A stretch of 64,000 bases of DNA from Paenibacillus aurantius. GTDB taxonomy: Bacteria; Bacillota; Bacilli; Paenibacillales; NBRC-103111. The stretch spans positions 4,935,501-4,999,500 of the forward strand of contig NZ_CP130318.1 in NCBI RefSeq assembly GCF_032268605.1. Direction: 5' to 3'. The notes beneath the pieces were generated by a model. The model ran no database searches. It saw only the letters and a list, made by a program, of their open reading frames with translations, and was not told the origin of the DNA. Below, piece by piece: positions 8,802-19,466 of the stretch (position 1 is its first letter; every line of letters begins with the position of its first letter). The position numbers and the translations under genes are program-made.

Positions 8802-9606
8802 CTATTTCACTCTTTTCTGTAGGGTGGTGAAGCACGGGCTTCAGAAAATCCCTTAAGTAGGGATAGGGCCCGTTGTATATCAAAGCTATGGAAATGATGT
8901 ATTTCCGGTTCCGTTCCAACGTTTTGCGCGAACAGCCCACCCGGTCCATCAGCTCCTTGATCGGAAGCAGCCGGCGCTCGAGCAGCGCCTTCATCAGCTG
9001 GGGATCCTGGGCCAGGAGGACGCCCACGGCGAGCATCGCTTCGCGGGAATCCGTATGCTTGGGCGCGGCCTTGACCAGATCGGCGAACGTGATTTCGAAA
9101 TCCTGCAGACACCGGTTCAGATCGATGATTTCGCTGCTCCGTTCCTCTGTATCCTTCTGCCTCTCATAGGCTTCCACCGCCTGATGGACCTCGACGGGGT
9201 TGACGATGTTCTCTTCCTCATCCTCCATTTCAAAAGAGCTGTACGGCACATGCTTCGTAAACCGCTGCTCCTTGCGTACGTAATCGATAAGCCTACGGCG
9301 GATAACGGTTTCGGCAAAGCCGAGGAACGACCTGCCCGCCGTCGGGGAAAACTGGTTGATCGCTTCATTGAAGGCGGTCAGCGCTATGCTGAACTCGTCA
9401 TCCTTGGAAGGATCGATGTATCGTTTGCTGAAGCGGCTGGTCACCTTGGCGATGTAGGGCTGGTAGTCCGTAATGAATTGGTTTCGCAGCCGCAGATCAC
9501 CTTGTTGAATCCGCTCCACAACCTCCTCCGGAGTGGAGTCCTGCTGGATGCGGGAACGGGGAGAGAGGCTTCTTCCTAAAAACTTTTTAAAAAGCACCAG
9601 TATCAA
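8794..9606 (-). CDS. sigI: RNA polymerase sigma factor SigI
   Basis: Protein of 270 residues, starting at TTG 9606 because GAGGTGG is correctly spaced before it; the in-frame GTG at 9615 lies inside that site. Region 2 includes DDEFSIALTAFNEAINQF and FLGFAETVIRRRLIDYVRKE, and the C-terminal helix-turn-helix is RVGCSRKTLERNRKYII, both typical of SigI. In Bacillus SigI directs heat and cell-wall stress genes and is held by RsgI, which is encoded immediately downstream here. A SigI-type promoter precedes it, suggesting positive autoregulation. Confidence 0.93.
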   Translation of the reverse strand: MILVLFKKFLGRSLSPRSRIQQDSTPEEVVERIQQGDLRLRNQFITDYQPYIAKVTSRFSKRYIDPSKDDEFSIALTAFNEAINQFSPTAGRSFLGFAETVIRRRLIDYVRKEQRFTKHVPYSSFEMEDEEENIVNPVEVHQAVEAYERQKDTEERSSEIIDLNRCLQDFEITFADLVKAAPKHTDSREAMLAVGVLLAQDPQLMKALLERRLLPIKELMDRVGCSRKTLERNRKYIISIALIYNGPYPYLRDFLKPVLHHPTEKSEIDE

Positions 9607-9629
9607 AGATTCCACCTCACGCTAAAGAT

Positions 9630-9658
9630 TTCGCCGCGCGGGCAGCGATTGCGGGGGT
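9630..9658 (-). promoter_or_regulatory. Putative SigI-dependent promoter of sigI
   Basis: On the minus strand ACCCCC (9658-9653) and CGAA (9633-9630) are separated by 19 bases. These match the -35 and -10 elements described for Bacillus SigI promoters. The site ends 24 bases before the sigI start. Confidence 0.55.
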
Positions 9659-9815
9659 ATTTATAGTCAAAACTAACAGATTTTCGGACCTTATGTACGA
9701 AGGCTGGTCTCCCGCAGAAAACTTCTAACAGTATACCACAGTTTTCCGTAGAGGAGGGTCCCGTAGAATGTGCTTCCAAAATCTCCATGTCTATCGTTCT
9801 TTCTGGTATTCCATT

Positions 9816-9840
9816 AAAAAACGCCTCCCGTTGGGAGGCG
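9816..9840 (-). terminator. Terminator of the Cys-motif gene
   Basis: 8-bp stem CGCCTCCC/GGGAGGCG. On the minus strand it is followed by six T. Confidence 0.85.
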
Positions 9841-9874
9841 CTAAAGGTTATGGTAAGGCATTTCAACCGCCGGA

Positions 9875-10297
9875 TCACCCGGCCGCCGTATTCCGCTGGC
9901 GAAGCTTGGCCCGCCTTTTGCTCAGCATTTGCAGCCTTTTCTTGAGCTGGCCTTCCCATTCGGAATCCTGCAGCTGCTTGGCTACCGTCATCAGGTCCAA
10001 GGCCATGTCGATCTGGCTCAGGACGATATCGAGCGGGTCCTCGTTCTCATGGTTGACGCAGTTCTCGAAGAGCTCATCTCCACTGCCGCTTTCCACGTAT
10101 TCCATAAAATCGATTTCCGGGGCTCCGTCCCCATGAGCATATTCCGCCAGAATTTCATATTCGTTCTGGGCCAGATGGTGTACCTCCACCCGATGGCATA
10201 CCGGGCAGAATAAGATAGGCACATTGTGTATGTGCGTCCGGATGTGCTTCAAGGTTCCCTTGGTTCCAATCATGCTGGCTCCGCAGCAAAAACTCAT
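9875..10297 (-). CDS. Hypothetical protein with CxxC zinc-ribbon-like N terminus
   Basis: Protein of 140 residues. The N terminus has FCCG and, about 25 residues later, CPVCHRVEVH, a spacing that could form a zinc ribbon of the YgiT type. The middle is acidic (about residues 50-90), and the C terminus is a basic helix containing KKRLQMLSKRRAKLRQR. The function is unknown. The ATG is preceded by AGGGAGG. Single gene with its own terminator. Confidence 0.65.
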   Translation of the reverse strand: MSFCCGASMIGTKGTLKHIRTHIHNVPILFCPVCHRVEVHHLAQNEYEILAEYAHGDGAPEIDFMEYVESGSGDELFENCVNHENEDPLDIVLSQIDMALDLMTVAKQLQDSEWEGQLKKRLQMLSKRRAKLRQRNTAAG

Positions 10298-10605
10298 GGT
10301 GATCCCTCCCTTGTTCCTTTTTCCTATTCGCCCCGAAGGCGGAAAATTCCTCTTTTTCCTCCTAATTTCCAGAGGACACTTCTTTAGGCAGACTTAAGAA
10401 TCTTCGAAGACCTTGTTCCATTTCAGGGGGTATGTTAGTTACTATTATCCAACTTCGGCCTTTTTGAAAACAAGCGGTAATTTTTATAGCAAAAGCTGCT
10501 TAGAGAAGAGGGAACTTGTCTAAGTAGTATATGAATGCAACCCGGAACGAGATTCTCTCATTGGCCCAGGCCCTCTGCCCAAACCCGATCAAAAGGAGTG
10601 AGGAT
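10298..10605. other. Intergenic region without a gene
   Basis: 308 bases between divergent genes. The best rightward promoter I can see is TTTTGA and TATAGC, 17 bases apart, near 10470-10500. No folded RNA or repeat is apparent, and an in-frame ATG at 10531 has no ribosome binding site. Confidence 0.4.
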
Positions 10606-11079
10606 ATGAACAGCAAGCTGTTTATCGCCATGCTTGCCGCCAAGTACGCCCAGATCCAAGTGCGGTTAAAGTCGGCCATCGAACCGTTGGATGAGATCAG
10701 CCTCAACTGGCGACCTAACGAGAACAGCAGCAGCATAGCGAACCTTATTCTGTATCTGGCGGGAACGATCCAATACCGTATCGAGAACGATTTTCACGGA
10801 GAGCCCGAGCCGGGCGCCTGGACAGGCTTCAACCCCATGCAGTGGAAAAGCAAGGAAGAGCTGCTCGAGATCATCGAGGACTCGTTCCAAAGGCTGGACG
10901 AAGCCGTCCGCCGCCTGGGAGAACGGGATTTCCTTACGGAGGCGGCCGGAACGGAAGAAGCCATCAACCCGGAAGTGCTTCACCAGTGTGCCTCCCATTT
11001 CTCCGAGCACTTGGGCCAGGTTCTTTACCTTTCACAGATGCGGACGCCCGCTGTTACGATGGAGCTCCAGCACGGATGA
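10606..11079 (+). CDS. DinB-like / DUF1572 protein
   Basis: Protein of 157 residues starting at 10606 behind AAAGGAGTGAGGAT. It resembles the four-helix DinB/DUF1572 family: an N-terminal helix pair with SSIANLILYLAGTIQYRIEND, where the usual metal-binding His is replaced by Leu/Ala-rich sequence, and a late HCASHFSEHLGQVLYL segment giving two histidines. Family members are thiol- or metal-dependent stress proteins of mostly unknown reaction. The gene is isolated. Confidence 0.7.
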   Translation: MNSKLFIAMLAAKYAQIQVRLKSAIEPLDEISLNWRPNENSSSIANLILYLAGTIQYRIENDFHGEPEPGAWTGFNPMQWKSKEELLEIIEDSFQRLDEAVRRLGERDFLTEAAGTEEAINPEVLHQCASHFSEHLGQVLYLSQMRTPAVTMELQHG

Positions 11080-11173
11080 TGGGGAAAGCCGCTGAGCCTT
11101 TCTCCTAACCCGCCTTGCAAACGGTTACATTGCATGGTCCAACCGGCTCCCTATGGCAACCCCTTTCCCTATG

Positions 11174-11220
11174 CAAAAAAGCACCGGCTGTCTGTCTGAT
11201 CGGACCAGACAACCCGGTGC
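11174..11220 (-). terminator. Terminator of gcvH
   Basis: Two-part stem (GCACCGG/CCGGTGC plus inner GTCTG/CAGAC). On the minus strand it is followed by six T, immediately after the gcvH stop. Confidence 0.88.
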
Positions 11221-11223
11221 TTT

Positions 11224-11610
11224 CTACTGTTCTTCCGTACCGAACGTTTCTTCGTACTTGGCCTTGCTCCACAGCTTGTCCAATTCCGACGGATCGGCCA
11301 GCTCGACCACGACCATCCAGCTGGCATAGGGCGTCAGGTTAACCTGCCCGGGCAGCTCCAGCAGCGCCCGGTTCGTCTCCACCACTTTGCCGGACACGGG
11401 AGAATAAAGCTCCGTCACGGATTTGATGGACTCCACGCTGCCGAACGGCTCCCCCGCCTTCAGCGCATCTCCCGTCTCCGGAAGCTCGACGAAGACGATG
11501 TCCCCCAGCTCATTCTGGGCAAAATCGGTCATCCCGAGCCGCACCCGCTTGCCTTCCTGGCGAACCCAGGTATGCTCTTCGCTGTAACGGATTTCCTCGC
11601 CTTGATTCAC
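11224..11610 (-). CDS. gcvH: Glycine cleavage system H protein
   Basis: Protein of 128 residues starting at GTG 11610 behind AGGAGGAAGGGAGGG. It shuttles the aminomethyl group between glycine-cleavage P, T and L proteins on a lipoyl arm, and in Bacillota it is also a lipoate relay. The lipoylated lysine is in [18 protein letters not shown], and the fold ends with the usual helix [12 protein letters not shown]. The length is normal. The other gcv genes are not in the window, which is common for gcvH in this group. Confidence 0.95.
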   Translation of the reverse strand: MNQGEEIRYSEEHTWVRQEGKRVRLGMTDFAQNELGDIVFVELPETGDALKAGEPFGSVESIKSVTELYSPVSGKVVETNRALLELPGQVNLTPYASWMVVVELADPSELDKLWSKAKYEETFGTEEQ

Positions 11611-11651
11611 GGTAATCCCTCCCTTCCTCCTTAAATCGAGCCCTGATGGGC

Positions 11652-11690
11652 AAAAAGCCCTTCCGCCGGCCGGGGCCGACGGAAAGGCCT
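11652..11690 (-). terminator. Terminator of the peroxiredoxin gene
   Basis: Long stem (11656-11690) built on TTCCGNCGG/CCGNCGGAA. On the minus strand it ends in a T run. It lies just past the peroxiredoxin stop. Confidence 0.85.
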
Positions 11691-11705
11691 TCTTATTGGA
11701 GTGAA

Positions 11706-12251
<546 letters not shown>

Positions 12252-12355
12252 GAATAATATCCTCCTTTAGTAAAATAAAGCCCCCTGAAGCGCCGATGCC
12301 TTATGTACGCTGCTTTCTTCAGCAGGCCGTGGTTATTGTTGTGATCACATGATAA

Positions 12356-12384
12356 ATCCTAACATTCCAATATTTGATTGTCAA
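12356..12384 (-). promoter_or_regulatory. SigA promoter of the peroxiredoxin gene
   Basis: On the minus strand TTGACA (12384-12379) and TAGGAT (12361-12356) are spaced by 17 bases. Confidence 0.75.
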
Positions 12385-12403
12385 TATTAAAACAATTATT
12401 AAA

Positions 12404-12418
12404 TTAGAATTATTATAA
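12404..12418. promoter_or_regulatory. PerR-box-like operator
   Basis: TTAGAATTATTATAA matches the PerR consensus TTATAATNATTATAA at 14 of 15 positions. It lies 20 bases upstream of the -35 of the peroxiredoxin promoter, in a divergent, AT-rich region. Confidence 0.65.
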
Positions 12419-12558
12419 ATAAAATATTGGCAGACCCTTGGAAGCCCTTACCATAGCCTAAACCTATCATTCTTATAGAAAAAAGATCATTGTCAGTCCA
12501 AGGGAAAACCAATAAACTGGTTAAAATATAGTTGTTTTTTCAACCAGGAGGATGAACC

Positions 12559-13755
12559 ATGGACTATAGATTTGCAGATACGATGAAACATTTTCAATCG
12601 AGTGCCGTTCGGGAGATTTTGAAGCTGACCCAGGGCAAATCGGTCATCTCATTCGCCGGAGGGCTTCCGGCCGAGGAGCTGTTCCCGGCGGCGGCCATTC
12701 GCGAAGCGTTCAACCGCATCTTCGAGCAGGGGAATTCGGCTCTTCAGTACGGGCTGACCGAAGGCTTCCTTCCGCTTCGTGAAGCACTCTGCGCCCGTAT
12801 GGCGCGCAAGAACATGCGGGTCACCCCGCGGGACATGCTCGTCACCACCGGCTCCCAGCAGGCCATTGATCTTCTGGCGAAGGTCTACCTGGATCCGGGT
12901 GATACGGTGCTCGTTCAGGAGCCAACCTACCTGGCCGCCCTCCAGGTGTTCCAGTCCCACGGGGCCAAGGTCATCTCGGTAGCCGGGGACCCGAACGGAA
13001 TGGACCCCGAACAGCTCGAGGCCAAAATAGCGGAGCACCGGCCCAAGATGGTCTACGTAAGCCCGACCTTCTCGAACCCGACGGGCTATGTCTGGTCGTT
13101 GGAGCGCCGGCAAGCCCTTCTCGACAGCTGCCGCCGGAACAATGTCCTCATTCTCGAGGACGATCCCTACGGCGAGCTGCAGTACGGATCAGATGAAACT
13201 TACCCTTCCATCTTCTCGCTCGATCAGCACCCCGAAAGCAGCGCGGTGGTCTACACGAGCACCTTCTCGAAGATCGCGGCTCCGGGGCTCCGCACCGGCT
13301 GGGTAATCGGTGATCCGACCATCATCCGCAGCATGGCCCAGGCAAAGCAGGCAGCCGACCTCCAGTCGAGCACCATGGACCAGCAGGCGCTTTACTACCT
13401 GCTGCGCGACTTCGACCTGGACGGCCATATTGCGCTTATCCGGGCCAATTATGAAGAACGGATGCGGCTCATGGTTTCCCTGCTGGAAGGACTCGGCCGC
13501 AGCGATCTGCGCTGGAACGAGCCGAAGGGCGGCATGTTCCTCTGGCTGGAGCTGCCGGAAACGCTGCATGCCGAGCATCTTCTTCCCCTGGCCGTAGAGA
13601 AGGGCGTGGCCTTCGTGCCCGGCTCCTCTTTCTACGCGGAGCGGCCGAAGCATAACACGATCCGGCTGAACTTCACCCACTCCGACCGGGAAACCATGAT
13701 TACCGGCATGGAGCGGTTTGCCGCAGCCTTGGAAGAAATTAGCGTGCGGGTATAG
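12559..13755 (+). CDS. PLP-dependent aminotransferase (2-aminoadipate/MocR-like class I/II)
   Basis: Protein of 398 residues of fold-type I. The Schiff-base lysine is in YTSTFSKIAAPGLRTGWV (about residue 240) and the PLP-contacting Asp in EDDPYGELQY. The N terminus ISFAGGLPAEELFP and YGLTEGFLPLREA are hallmarks of the LysN/2-aminoadipate-transaminase group, which also accepts branched-chain and aromatic amino acids. It lacks the GntR head of MocR regulators. GGAGGATGAACC precedes the ATG, and a small inverted repeat (CTGGTT/AACCAG) lies just before it. Confidence 0.88.
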   Translation: MDYRFADTMKHFQSSAVREILKLTQGKSVISFAGGLPAEELFPAAAIREAFNRIFEQGNSALQYGLTEGFLPLREALCARMARKNMRVTPRDMLVTTGSQQAIDLLAKVYLDPGDTVLVQEPTYLAALQVFQSHGAKVISVAGDPNGMDPEQLEAKIAEHRPKMVYVSPTFSNPTGYVWSLERRQALLDSCRRNNVLILEDDPYGELQYGSDETYPSIFSLDQHPESSAVVYTSTFSKIAAPGLRTGWVIGDPTIIRSMAQAKQAADLQSSTMDQQALYYLLRDFDLDGHIALIRANYEERMRLMVSLLEGLGRSDLRWNEPKGGMFLWLELPETLHAEHLLPLAVEKGVAFVPGSSFYAERPKHNTIRLNFTHSDRETMITGMERFAAALEEISVRV

Positions 13756-13774
13756 CCCCTCCTCTACGCACAAA

Positions 13775-13814
13775 AAGCCCTCTCCTTTCCCGCACAGGGG
13801 AAAGGAGAGGGCTT
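13775..13814. terminator. Terminator of the aminotransferase gene
   Basis: Near-perfect 17-bp stem based on AGCCCTCTCCTTTCC, 5-base loop, T-rich exit. It is very stable. Confidence 0.92.
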
Positions 13815-13831
13815 CTTTGCATTTTGGCTTA

Positions 13832-13923
13832 GCGCCTTATCCGCAAAGAAAGGTCTTCTTTTCTCATTGATTTTCGTGCGCATACCGAGGCTTTCTCGCC
13901 AACAAAGTTACCGGATAAGGCAC
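13832..13923. repeat. Palindromic repeat, copy 1 (GCGCCTTATCCG ... CGGATAAGGCAC)
   Basis: The inverted arms at 13832-13843 and 13912-13923 differ at only one position and enclose 68 bases. The right arm abuts the leuA stop codon. Related arms occur near 50.15 kb and 62.77 kb. Confidence 0.6.
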
Positions 13924-15470
13924 TAGATCAGCGACAGGTTGTCGCGGCGGCTCGGGCCGGTCTTGCGCTTGTCGATCAGCCGGTTTACGGCATCGAGGTA
14001 GGCTTTGGCGCTCGCCTCCAGGATGTCGGTGGAGATGCCGCGTCCCTGAACGGAGAAATCCCCCTGCTTCAGAACGACGTGGACTTCTCCCAGGGCATCT
14101 TTGCCGTGGCTGACGGACTTGATCGAGTAATCGTCGAGCTCGACCTCTTCCTTCGTCGCCTTGTCTATCGCCTTGTAGATCGCATCCACCGAGCCGTTGC
14201 CGATGGCGGCTTCTTCGAGAACGCCGCCTTCGATCGTATGAAGGCGGATCGTGGCCGACGGCACCGACTGGTTGCCGTAGGCAACCTGAATCGTGTCGAG
14301 CACGAATACCTCCGGCGTCGTGATCAGCTTCTCCTCGATCAGCGCCATGAGATCCTCGTCGGACACGTCCTTCTTCTTATCCGCCAGCTCCTTGAACTTG
14401 CCGAAGGCCGTGTTCACCTGCTCCTCGGACAGCTCGTAGCCGAGGTCGGACAGCTTCTCGCGGAACGCATGGCGGCCGGAGTGCTTGCCGAGCACGAGCT
14501 TGCTCTCCTTCACCCCGATCATCTCGGGGGACATGATCTCGTACGTCGTCTTCTCCTTCAGCATGCCGTCCTGGTGAATGCCCGATTCGTGAGCGAACGC
14601 ATTCGCGCCCACAATCGCCTTGTTGCCCGGCACGACCATTCCGGTCAGCTTGCTAACGAGACGGCTCGTGCGGTAGATTTCCCCGTACGTGATCGTCGTC
14701 TTGGCTTGGAAGAGCTCTTTGCGGGTCTCGAGGGCCATGGCCACTTCTTCGAGCGAGGTGTTTCCGGCGCGTTCTCCGATGCCGTTGATCGTTCCCTCGA
14801 TCTGGTCCGCCCCGTTCGCGATGGCCGCTAGCGCATTGGCTGTAGCCAGGCCCAAGTCATCGTGGCAGTGCGCACTGAGCTGAATCTTCTCGATCCCGGG
14901 CACGTTCTCCTTTAGCGTCTTGAAAATGTTTCCGTACTCGAGCGGGGTCATGTATCCCACCGTGTCCGGAATGTTCACCACCGTGGCTCCGGTCCGGATG
15001 GCCAGCTCGGTGACCTCGCACAGGAAATCCAGTTCCGTACGGCCCGCATCTTCGGCGGAGAATTCAATCTTGCTGAAATACTTCTTCGCGTATTTGATCG
15101 CGGCTTCCGCGGCTTCGAGCACCTGATGCTTCTCCATGCGCAGCTTATGCTTGCGGTGAATCGGCGAGGTGGCGATGAAGACGTGCAGGCAAGGGTCCTG
15201 CGCATCCTTAACCGCTTCCCATACGGCGTCGATGTCCTTTTCTCGGGAGCGAGCCAGGCCGATAATGGTCGCATTCTTCACCGCGCGGGCGACGGCGTTG
15301 ACACCGGCCAGGTCGCCGGGCGATGCCGCCGGAAAGCCCGCTTCGATCCGGTCAATCCCGAGCTTCTCCAGCTGGAGGGCGATTTCCACCTTCTCCTGCG
15401 TATTGAGGTTGACGCCGGGGGACTGCTCTCCGTCGCGGAGAGTCGTATCAAACAAGTAAATTTTCCTCAT
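13923..15470 (-). CDS. leuA: 2-isopropylmalate synthase
   Basis: Protein of 515 residues from ATG 15470 (15476 is an alternative that sits too close to AGGAGG). It condenses 2-oxoisovalerate with acetyl-CoA, the first committed step to leucine. Signatures are [13 protein letters not shown] near the N terminus, [19 protein letters not shown] with the metal histidine in HCHDD, and [19 protein letters not shown]. The C-terminal LeuA dimer domain (about residues 385-505) provides leucine feedback. It is last in the ilvB-ilvN-ilvC-leuA operon; leuBCD are not in the window. Confidence 0.96.
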   Translation of the reverse strand: MRKIYLFDTTLRDGEQSPGVNLNTQEKVEIALQLEKLGIDRIEAGFPAASPGDLAGVNAVARAVKNATIIGLARSREKDIDAVWEAVKDAQDPCLHVFIATSPIHRKHKLRMEKHQVLEAAEAAIKYAKKYFSKIEFSAEDAGRTELDFLCEVTELAIRTGATVVNIPDTVGYMTPLEYGNIFKTLKENVPGIEKIQLSAHCHDDLGLATANALAAIANGADQIEGTINGIGERAGNTSLEEVAMALETRKELFQAKTTITYGEIYRTSRLVSKLTGMVVPGNKAIVGANAFAHESGIHQDGMLKEKTTYEIMSPEMIGVKESKLVLGKHSGRHAFREKLSDLGYELSEEQVNTAFGKFKELADKKKDVSDEDLMALIEEKLITTPEVFVLDTIQVAYGNQSVPSATIRLHTIEGGVLEEAAIGNGSVDAIYKAIDKATKEEVELDDYSIKSVSHGKDALGEVHVVLKQGDFSVQGRGISTDILEASAKAYLDAVNRLIDKRKTGPSRRDNLSLI

Positions 15471-15577
15471 GTCCATTCACCTCCTGGTAAACTTCCGTCT
15501 TTCACGGCTTGTGATGCGGGATACGGCCTAACGAGCGGTCGGATTGAGAATCCTTTCCACTCAAGCCCTGTTATAAA

Positions 15578-15605
15578 CAGAAAAACTCCGGAGGGAGCTT
15601 TTCTG
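15578..15605 (-). terminator. ilvC-leuA intergenic hairpin
   Basis: CAGAAAA and TTTTCTG flank an inner CTCC/GGAG stem. On the minus strand the 3' arm is U-rich, so it could be a partial terminator or a processing barrier between ilvC and leuA. Confidence 0.55.
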
Positions 15606-15650
15606 TCGTCTAACTATATGGATAAAAACGTAAAGGAATGCGTGAAAAGC

Positions 15651-16726
<1,076 letters not shown>

Positions 16727-16766
16727 AACGGGCCGTACGGAATGAGCGAAGAAATAGAGCGTGTAA

Positions 16767-17258
16767 TTAACGGACGCTGCCGCGGATCATGGCGGTAACG
16801 CCGGTCCGGGACAGCTCCCGGATGCCGTACGGCTTCAGCAGCTCGACGATGGCGTCGATCTTGTCGGTATCGCCGACGGCTTGTACGATCAGGGAATTCG
16901 GGCCGATGTCGACAACCGAGGCGCGGAACGTCTCGACGATTCCCAGCACCTCAGGCCGGAGCGACGGCTCGGCGCTGATTTTAATCAGCGCCACCTCGCG
17001 GGCCACCATTGGATTCGAGCTCAAGTCGATGACCTTAATGACATCCACCAGCTTATAGAGCTGCTTGGAGACCTGCTCCAGCATGTTGTCGTCTCCGGTT
17101 GTGACAATGATCATCCGGGAAAGCCCCTGTTCCTCGGAAGCTCCTACGGTAATGCTTTCGATATTGAACCCGCGGCGTCCGAACAGGCCGGAAACCCGCT
17201 GCAGCACGCCGGGCTGGTTGTTCACCAAGACGGAAATCGTATGCCGCTGTGTTGTCAT
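16767..17258 (-). CDS. ilvN: Acetolactate synthase small (regulatory) subunit
   Basis: Protein of 163 residues, the normal length. The N-terminal ACT domain begins [25 protein letters not shown] and continues through [10 protein letters not shown], and a second ALS-type domain follows with [11 protein letters not shown]. It binds valine or leucine and confers feedback on IlvB. Its start overlaps the ilvB stop by four bases (ATGA), so the two are translationally coupled. Confidence 0.96.
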   Translation of the reverse strand: MTTQRHTISVLVNNQPGVLQRVSGLFGRRGFNIESITVGASEEQGLSRMIIVTTGDDNMLEQVSKQLYKLVDVIKVIDLSSNPMVAREVALIKISAEPSLRPEVLGIVETFRASVVDIGPNSLIVQAVGDTDKIDAIVELLKPYGIRELSRTGVTAMIRGSVR

Positions 17259-18997
17259 TCCGAATCCCCCATTATCATTTCGCCTATCGTATTGCCCTGC
17301 GTGACCATCGGATAGACGTTCTCGTGTTTACGGACCACGAACTCCACGAGAACCGGTCCCGGGGTGTCCAAGGCTTCCTTCCAAGCCTGCTGGGCCTCTT
17401 CCTTGTTCGTTGCCCGCAAGCCCTTCACTCCGTAGGCTTCGGCCAGCTTAACGAAATCCGGGCTGCCGGCCAGATCGATGTGGCTGTAGCGGTTATCGTA
17501 GATGATCTCCTGCCACTGGCGCACCATGCCGAGCACCTGGTTGTTGATGACCACGATCTTCACCGGAATGTTGTTAATCGCGCAGATCGCAAGCTCCTGC
17601 GAGCACATCTGCATCCCGCCGTCCCCGTTTACCGAGACAACCAGCTTATCCGGGTTCCCCATCTGGGCGCCGATCGCCGAAGGGAAGCCGAAGCCCATCG
17701 TTCCAAGTCCGCCGGAGGTGATCCAGGAACGCGGGTTCTTGAACTTGTAATACTGGGCCGTCCACATCTGATGCTGGCCTACGTCCGTCGTGACGATGGC
17801 TTCGCCGTCCGTGGTGTCGCTGATCATCTGGATAACATACTGCGGCTTCAGCTCGGTGTCGGAATCCTTGTACCGGAGCGGGTACTGCTCCTTCCAGGTT
17901 TGAACCTGGGCGATCCACTCCTCGGCCGGGGCCTGCTCCGCCTTCGTGTTGGCGTACTGGAGCACATTCTTAACGTTGCCGACAACCGGAATATCCGTCT
18001 TCACGTTCTTGCCGATCTCGGCGGGATCTACGTCGATGTGAACGATTTTGGCTTTCGGGGCAAAACCGTCCAGCTTCATCGTCACCCGGTCGTCGAAGCG
18101 CGCCCCGATGGCGATCAGCAGGTCGGCGTTCTGAATCGCCGTGTTCGCCGTGTAGGTTCCGTGCATCCCCGGCATGCCCATCCACAGCTCGTGGGCGCTC
18201 GGGAAGCCGCCAAGTCCGAGAAGTGTCGTCGTAACCGGAATTCTCGTCTTGCCCACGAATTCGATCAGCTCCGCCGAAGCATCGGCATAGACGATTCCGC
18301 CGCCCGCCAGAATGACCGGACGCTCCGCTTTCTTGATCGCCTTGATCATTTTGTCGACCTGAAGCTTGTTCGGATCCGTCGTAGGGTTGTAGCCCCGGAT
18401 GCTTACGGTTTCCACCGGCTTGAATTCCGTCAGCTGGGCCGAAACGTCCTTCGGAATATCGATCAGAACCGGCCCCTTGCGTCCGGTGTTGGCGATGTGG
18501 AACGCTTCGTGGATGATGCGGGACAGGTCTTCGACCTTCCGCACCAGGTAGCTGTGCTTCGTGATGGGCATCGTGATTCCCGTAATGTCCGCTTCCTGGA
18601 AAGCATCCGTTCCGATCGCCGAGGTGGCGACGTTCCCCGTGATGACGACCAGAGGGACCGAATCCATATAAGCCGTGGCAATGCCCGTTACGAGGTTCGT
18701 GGCCCCGGGACCCGAGGTGGCGATACAAACCCCCACCTTGCCGGTGGAGCGTGCATAACCGTCCGCGGCGTGGATGGCCCCCTGCTCATGGCGGGTCAGG
18801 AGATGGTGGAAATCGGGATTGCCGTGCATGGCATCATAAATATAGAGAACCGCACCGCCCGGGTAACCGAATACGCATTCGACACCCTCCAGAAGCAGGC
18901 TGCGAAGCAGAATTTCGGACCCCGAAATCGTGTCGGGTTTCACCAGCCGGGCCCTCAGCTCTTCCTTTAACACTTTGGTAGGACTTTGAATACTCAT
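17255..18997 (-). CDS. ilvB: Acetolactate synthase large (catalytic) subunit
   Basis: Protein of 580 residues. It is a thiamine-diphosphate enzyme joining two pyruvates, or pyruvate and 2-oxobutyrate. The ThDP glutamate lies in the N-terminal domain ([16 protein letters not shown], then [15 protein letters not shown]), the central domain binds FAD ([11 protein letters not shown]), and the ThDP/Mg motif is [17 protein letters not shown] to [15 protein letters not shown]. First gene of ilvB-ilvN-ilvC-leuA, controlled by the T-box leader upstream. Confidence 0.97.
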   Translation of the reverse strand: MSIQSPTKVLKEELRARLVKPDTISGSEILLRSLLLEGVECVFGYPGGAVLYIYDAMHGNPDFHHLLTRHEQGAIHAADGYARSTGKVGVCIATSGPGATNLVTGIATAYMDSVPLVVITGNVATSAIGTDAFQEADITGITMPITKHSYLVRKVEDLSRIIHEAFHIANTGRKGPVLIDIPKDVSAQLTEFKPVETVSIRGYNPTTDPNKLQVDKMIKAIKKAERPVILAGGGIVYADASAELIEFVGKTRIPVTTTLLGLGGFPSAHELWMGMPGMHGTYTANTAIQNADLLIAIGARFDDRVTMKLDGFAPKAKIVHIDVDPAEIGKNVKTDIPVVGNVKNVLQYANTKAEQAPAEEWIAQVQTWKEQYPLRYKDSDTELKPQYVIQMISDTTDGEAIVTTDVGQHQMWTAQYYKFKNPRSWITSGGLGTMGFGFPSAIGAQMGNPDKLVVSVNGDGGMQMCSQELAICAINNIPVKIVVINNQVLGMVRQWQEIIYDNRYSHIDLAGSPDFVKLAEAYGVKGLRATNKEEAQQAWKEALDTPGPVLVEFVVRKHENVYPMVTQGNTIGEMIMGDSE

Positions 18998-19023
18998 CCT
19001 AAACCCTCCCTTCGAATCTTCAA

Positions 19024-19385
19024 AGAAATCAAAAAACCCCTCTCATCCCAAACGCTCATTGCGAGAGCATTCGACGGGACGAAAGGGGTTATCTTCCGCG
19101 GTACCACCCAAATTTGTTATAGGCCTCACAGCCTGTAACCTTAACGGGTATCGCCAGGCAAGCCTGCTCGATACCTTCAGCACGGTAACGTGTGCCATTC
19201 CGATTCTCCCTACTAGCCAGGTTGGCCTGCTTTTCAGGAAAACAGCTCCGAGGTGAGCTCGTTAATAAGGGATTAAGGCATAGGTTTCAGCTAATCCTGT
19301 GCTCTCTGGTTCATAAGAGCCCTTATCACTTCGTCCTCTTCACAGCCGATCGCATTGTTCAACGGTAAACCTTGCAACTGATTTA
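19024..19385 (-). ncRNA. T-box riboswitch leader (leucine, CTC specifier)
   Basis: The diagnostic T-box TGGGTGGTACCGCGGAA lies at 19110-19094 (minus strand). It is followed by a terminator built from AACCCCT and AGGGGTT arms (19035-19090) with six T. In Stem I, ATAAGGG pairs with CCCTTAT, with AGTGA on the 5' side and GAG-CTC-A on the 3' side, making CTC at 19257-19255 the specifier, which is a leucine codon. Uncharged tRNA-Leu should stabilise the antiterminator and switch on ilvB-ilvN-ilvC-leuA. Confidence 0.92.
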
Positions 19386-19391
19386 AAGTTT

Positions 19392-19420
19392 ATTATAGGC
19401 ATCCCGCCGGAAATAGTCAA
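19392..19420 (-). promoter_or_regulatory. SigA promoter of the ilv-leu operon
   Basis: On the minus strand TTGACT (19420-19415) and TATAAT (19397-19392) are spaced by 17 bases, immediately upstream of the T-box leader. Confidence 0.88.
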
Positions 19421-19466
19421 CACTTTATTGCGTAAAAGACATAAAGCAGCGGATTGGCCTGCTCTT

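Noticed and set aside
9603-9959. 118-codon minus-strand frame upstream of sigI
   Set aside because: It overlaps the sigI promoter region and the next gene's terminator and has no domain or ribosome binding site.
10531-10605. N-terminal extension of the DinB-like protein
   Set aside because: No Shine-Dalgarno precedes ATG 10531, whereas AAAGGAG precedes ATG 10606.
17249-18970. 573-codon open frame on the plus strand
   Set aside because: Antisense to ilvB; the encoded sequence is His/Arg-rich without domain features.
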